This document shows positions 41,929 to 42,845 of a stretch of 42,845 nt of DNA, piece by piece. Both the position numbers and the translations under genes were made by a program. Under the pieces are notes generated by a model. It was not told the DNA's origin. It saw only the letters and a program-made list of their open reading frames with translations, and searched no databases. The stretch is taken from assembly GCA_021845465.1 (NCBI GenBank), contig JAKBRL010000005.1, positions 1 through 42,845 of the forward strand, read 5' to 3'. Source of the stretch: Microcaldota archaeon. GTDB taxonomy: Archaea; Micrarchaeota; Micrarchaeia; Micrarchaeales; CABMGC01. How positions within the stretch are numbered: position 1 is the first letter of the stretch; the number at the start of each line of letters is the position of its first letter.

Positions 41929-42026
41929 GGGCCCGTAGCTCAGCTTGGACAGAGCGGCAGACTTCTAATCTGATGGTCGCGGGTTCAAAGAAATTCCCAT
42001 GAATTTTGAAAATCCCGCCGGGCCCG
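41929..42026 (+). tRNA. tRNA-Arg (UCU) with T-loop intron
   Basis: The acceptor stem GGGCCCG (41929-41935) pairs with CGGGCCC (42019-42025); discriminator G. The D-arm is GCTC/GAGC. The anticodon arm encloses CTTCTAA, anticodon TCT at 41964-41966; its first pair (27-43) is a G-A mismatch. The T-stem GCGGG/CCCGC is interrupted in the loop by a 23-base intron (41990-42012). After splicing the T-loop becomes TTCAAAT. No CCA is encoded. Confidence 0.93.
41990..42012 (+). other. tRNA intron with bulge-helix-bulge splice site
   Basis: A perfect BHB motif can be drawn. The T-stem is followed by a 4-bp helix TTCA/TGAA, flanked by two three-base bulges, AAG (41988-41990) and AAT (42011-42013). An inner helix AAATTC/GAATTT with loop CCAT follows. 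Cleavage after the second base of each bulge removes 41990-42012 and restores a standard T-loop between positions 59 and 60. Confidence 0.88.
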
Positions 42027-42042
42027 AATTTAGGTGTTTTAT

Positions 42043-42312
42043 ATGACAGATGAAGACAAAAAGCATGAGGAGACAATATCCCAGATAAAGCAGCAGATAG
42101 ATGTATTGCTGAATGACAACAGCGTGCCTAGGAACGTAAAGAGTGCACTTGACGAGGCTAAAGGTGCCTTGGAGAAGGATGAAGGCTATGCGGTAAAAGC
42201 CTCGAACGCAACCTACAAGATAGACGAGGTAAGCAATGACATAAACCTTCCACCATATGCGAGAACAGTCATATGGAATATACTAAGTCTGCTTGAGTCA
42301 GTAAAAGATTAA
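42043..42312 (+). CDS. UPF0147 family protein
   Basis: An 89-residue, entirely helical-looking acidic protein of the archaeal UPF0147 family, function unknown. The family pattern is clear: I-K-Q-Q-I-D-V-L-L-N-D-x-S-V-P-R-N-V, A-V-K-A-S-N-A, I-D-E-V-S-N-D-I-N-L-P-P-Y-A-R-T and I-W-N-I-L-S. ATG 42043 is preferred to GTG 42034. It begins 17 bases after tRNA-Arg and ends one base before the ATG of the alkyltransferase gene, so these may be co-transcribed. Confidence 0.88.
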   Translation: MTDEDKKHEETISQIKQQIDVLLNDNSVPRNVKSALDEAKGALEKDEGYAVKASNATYKIDEVSNDINLPPYARTVIWNILSLLESVKD

Positions 42313-42313
42313 G

Positions 42314-42622
42314 ATGAAGATTAAAGAGATGCAGTTACGAAAGCTGCTTAGCCAATTCCATCTAACTGAATTTGAGACTGAGGTTTTGATAGCAACCGCG
42401 TCGATTGAAGAAGGAAAAACACTCACATACAAAGAATTGGCAGAAAGAATAGGCAGGCCTAATTCATATAGGGCAGTGGGAAATGCCCTCGGAAGAAATC
42501 CCCTTGCGCCTGAAATACCCTGCCATAGAGTAATAAAAAGTAGCGGCGAATTGGGAGGTTATTCCGGAAAGGGAGGTAACCGGAAGAAGAAACGCCTACT
42601 CAGATCCGAAAATGCCATATGA
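42314..42622 (+). CDS. ogt: Methylated-DNA-protein cysteine methyltransferase, minimal form
   Basis: A 102-residue protein consisting of the DNA-binding/catalytic domain only. It removes O6-alkyl groups from guanine by transferring them to its own Cys70 in I-P-C-H-R-V-I. The helix-turn-helix part is T-L-T-Y-K-E-L-A-E-R-I-G-R-P with the recognition helix Y-R-A-V-G-N-A-L-G-R-N-P. The Arg finger sits in S-Y-R-A-V-G, and the loop is G-E-L-G-G-Y-S-G-K-G-G-N. The N-terminal ribonuclease-H-like domain of longer Ogt/Ada-C proteins is missing, so it could alternatively be an alkyltransferase-like protein, but the Cys argues for activity. A single base separates it from UPF0147. Confidence 0.88.
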   Translation: MKIKEMQLRKLLSQFHLTEFETEVLIATASIEEGKTLTYKELAERIGRPNSYRAVGNALGRNPLAPEIPCHRVIKSSGELGGYSGKGGNRKKKRLLRSENAI

Positions 42623-42747
42623 ATTTTACATATATTGTAAGACTAATTAGGCCACTTTTCTTGCCTTTGTAAATATCACGCCTTTGCATAGATAGGAAGT
42701 TGACATTTGAACTCAACGGACCTGGTTTTATTCCATACTGGAGAACA

Positions 42748-42845
42748 TTATGAGATGTTTTCGTCATCAAAATATTTTATGATTTCGTCATTCATCACGC
42801 CTATCTTCGCTTTATGACTATTTGTCAACATCCTATAGAGGATTA
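42748..42845 (-). CDS. Possible 3' end of a gene cut by the window edge
   Basis: On the minus strand the frame is open from the window edge to a TAA at 42748-42750. It encodes about 31 residues ending M-N-D-E-I-I-K-Y-F-D-D-E-N-I-S, of protein-like acidic/amphipathic composition. Too short to assign. The spacer 42623-42747 shows nothing else. Confidence 0.3.
   Translation of the reverse strand, partial: ILYRMLTNSHKAKIGVMNDEIIKYFDDENIS

Overview
The window is a piece of an archaeal chromosome. The evidence is a ribosomal protein operon containing the archaeal/eukaryotic proteins eS4, eL32 and eL19, an RNase P Rpp29-type subunit, a UPF0147 protein, a tRNA with a bulge-helix-bulge intron, TATA boxes about 26 bases before start codons, and poly-T terminators. 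Small membrane proteins, very large secreted proteins, short intergenic spaces and the absence of uL30 and uL15 after uS5 suggest a DPANN-type archaeon, possibly Micrarchaeota-like. The lineage is inference; no 16S rRNA is present.

Left part (1-4.4 kb): a visibly AT-rich segment holds a duplicated V4R-like protein, a UbiA-type prenyltransferase, a decayed DDE transposase and a PLP aminotransferase. Next comes a small conserved-looking protein on the minus strand. From 4.7 to 10.6 kb runs the operon rnp1-uS17-uL14-uL24-eS4-uL5-uS14-uS8-uL6-eL32-eL19-uL18-uS5, ended by a T-tract. tRNA-His(GUG) and two small four-helix membrane proteins follow.

Central part (12.0-35.0 kb): an accessory cell-surface region. 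A 3274-residue membrane-anchored surface protein carries a lysozyme-like (SLT) domain. Divergent from it is a YVTN-type beta-propeller surface protein. Then comes a ten-gene minus-strand cluster with tight or overlapping junctions. It encodes a 606-residue membrane protein with a long cytoplasmic coiled-coil tail, six paralogous polytopic membrane proteins that mostly have cleavable-looking signal peptides, a 78-residue soluble protein, and two proteins with two N-terminal helices followed by a domain like the N-terminal part of VirB4. The make-up recalls a type IV secretion or DNA-transfer machine (VirB1-, VirB6-, VirB3/PrgI- and VirB4N-like parts), but no ATPase is in the window. This is the best candidate for an undescribed system: a DPANN cell-surface apparatus for contact with other cells or for macromolecule transfer.

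Right part (35.2-42.8 kb): nrdA-nrdB encode a class I ribonucleotide reductase whose small subunit has Phe in place of the radical Tyr, as in class Ic enzymes. Then follow a thioredoxin-fold DUF929 protein paired with a CGC-motif membrane protein (probably extracytoplasmic thiol chemistry), a TatD-like hydrolase, tRNA-Arg(UCU) with an intron in the T-loop, a UPF0147 protein, a minimal Ogt-type alkyltransferase, and the possible end of a further gene at the right edge.
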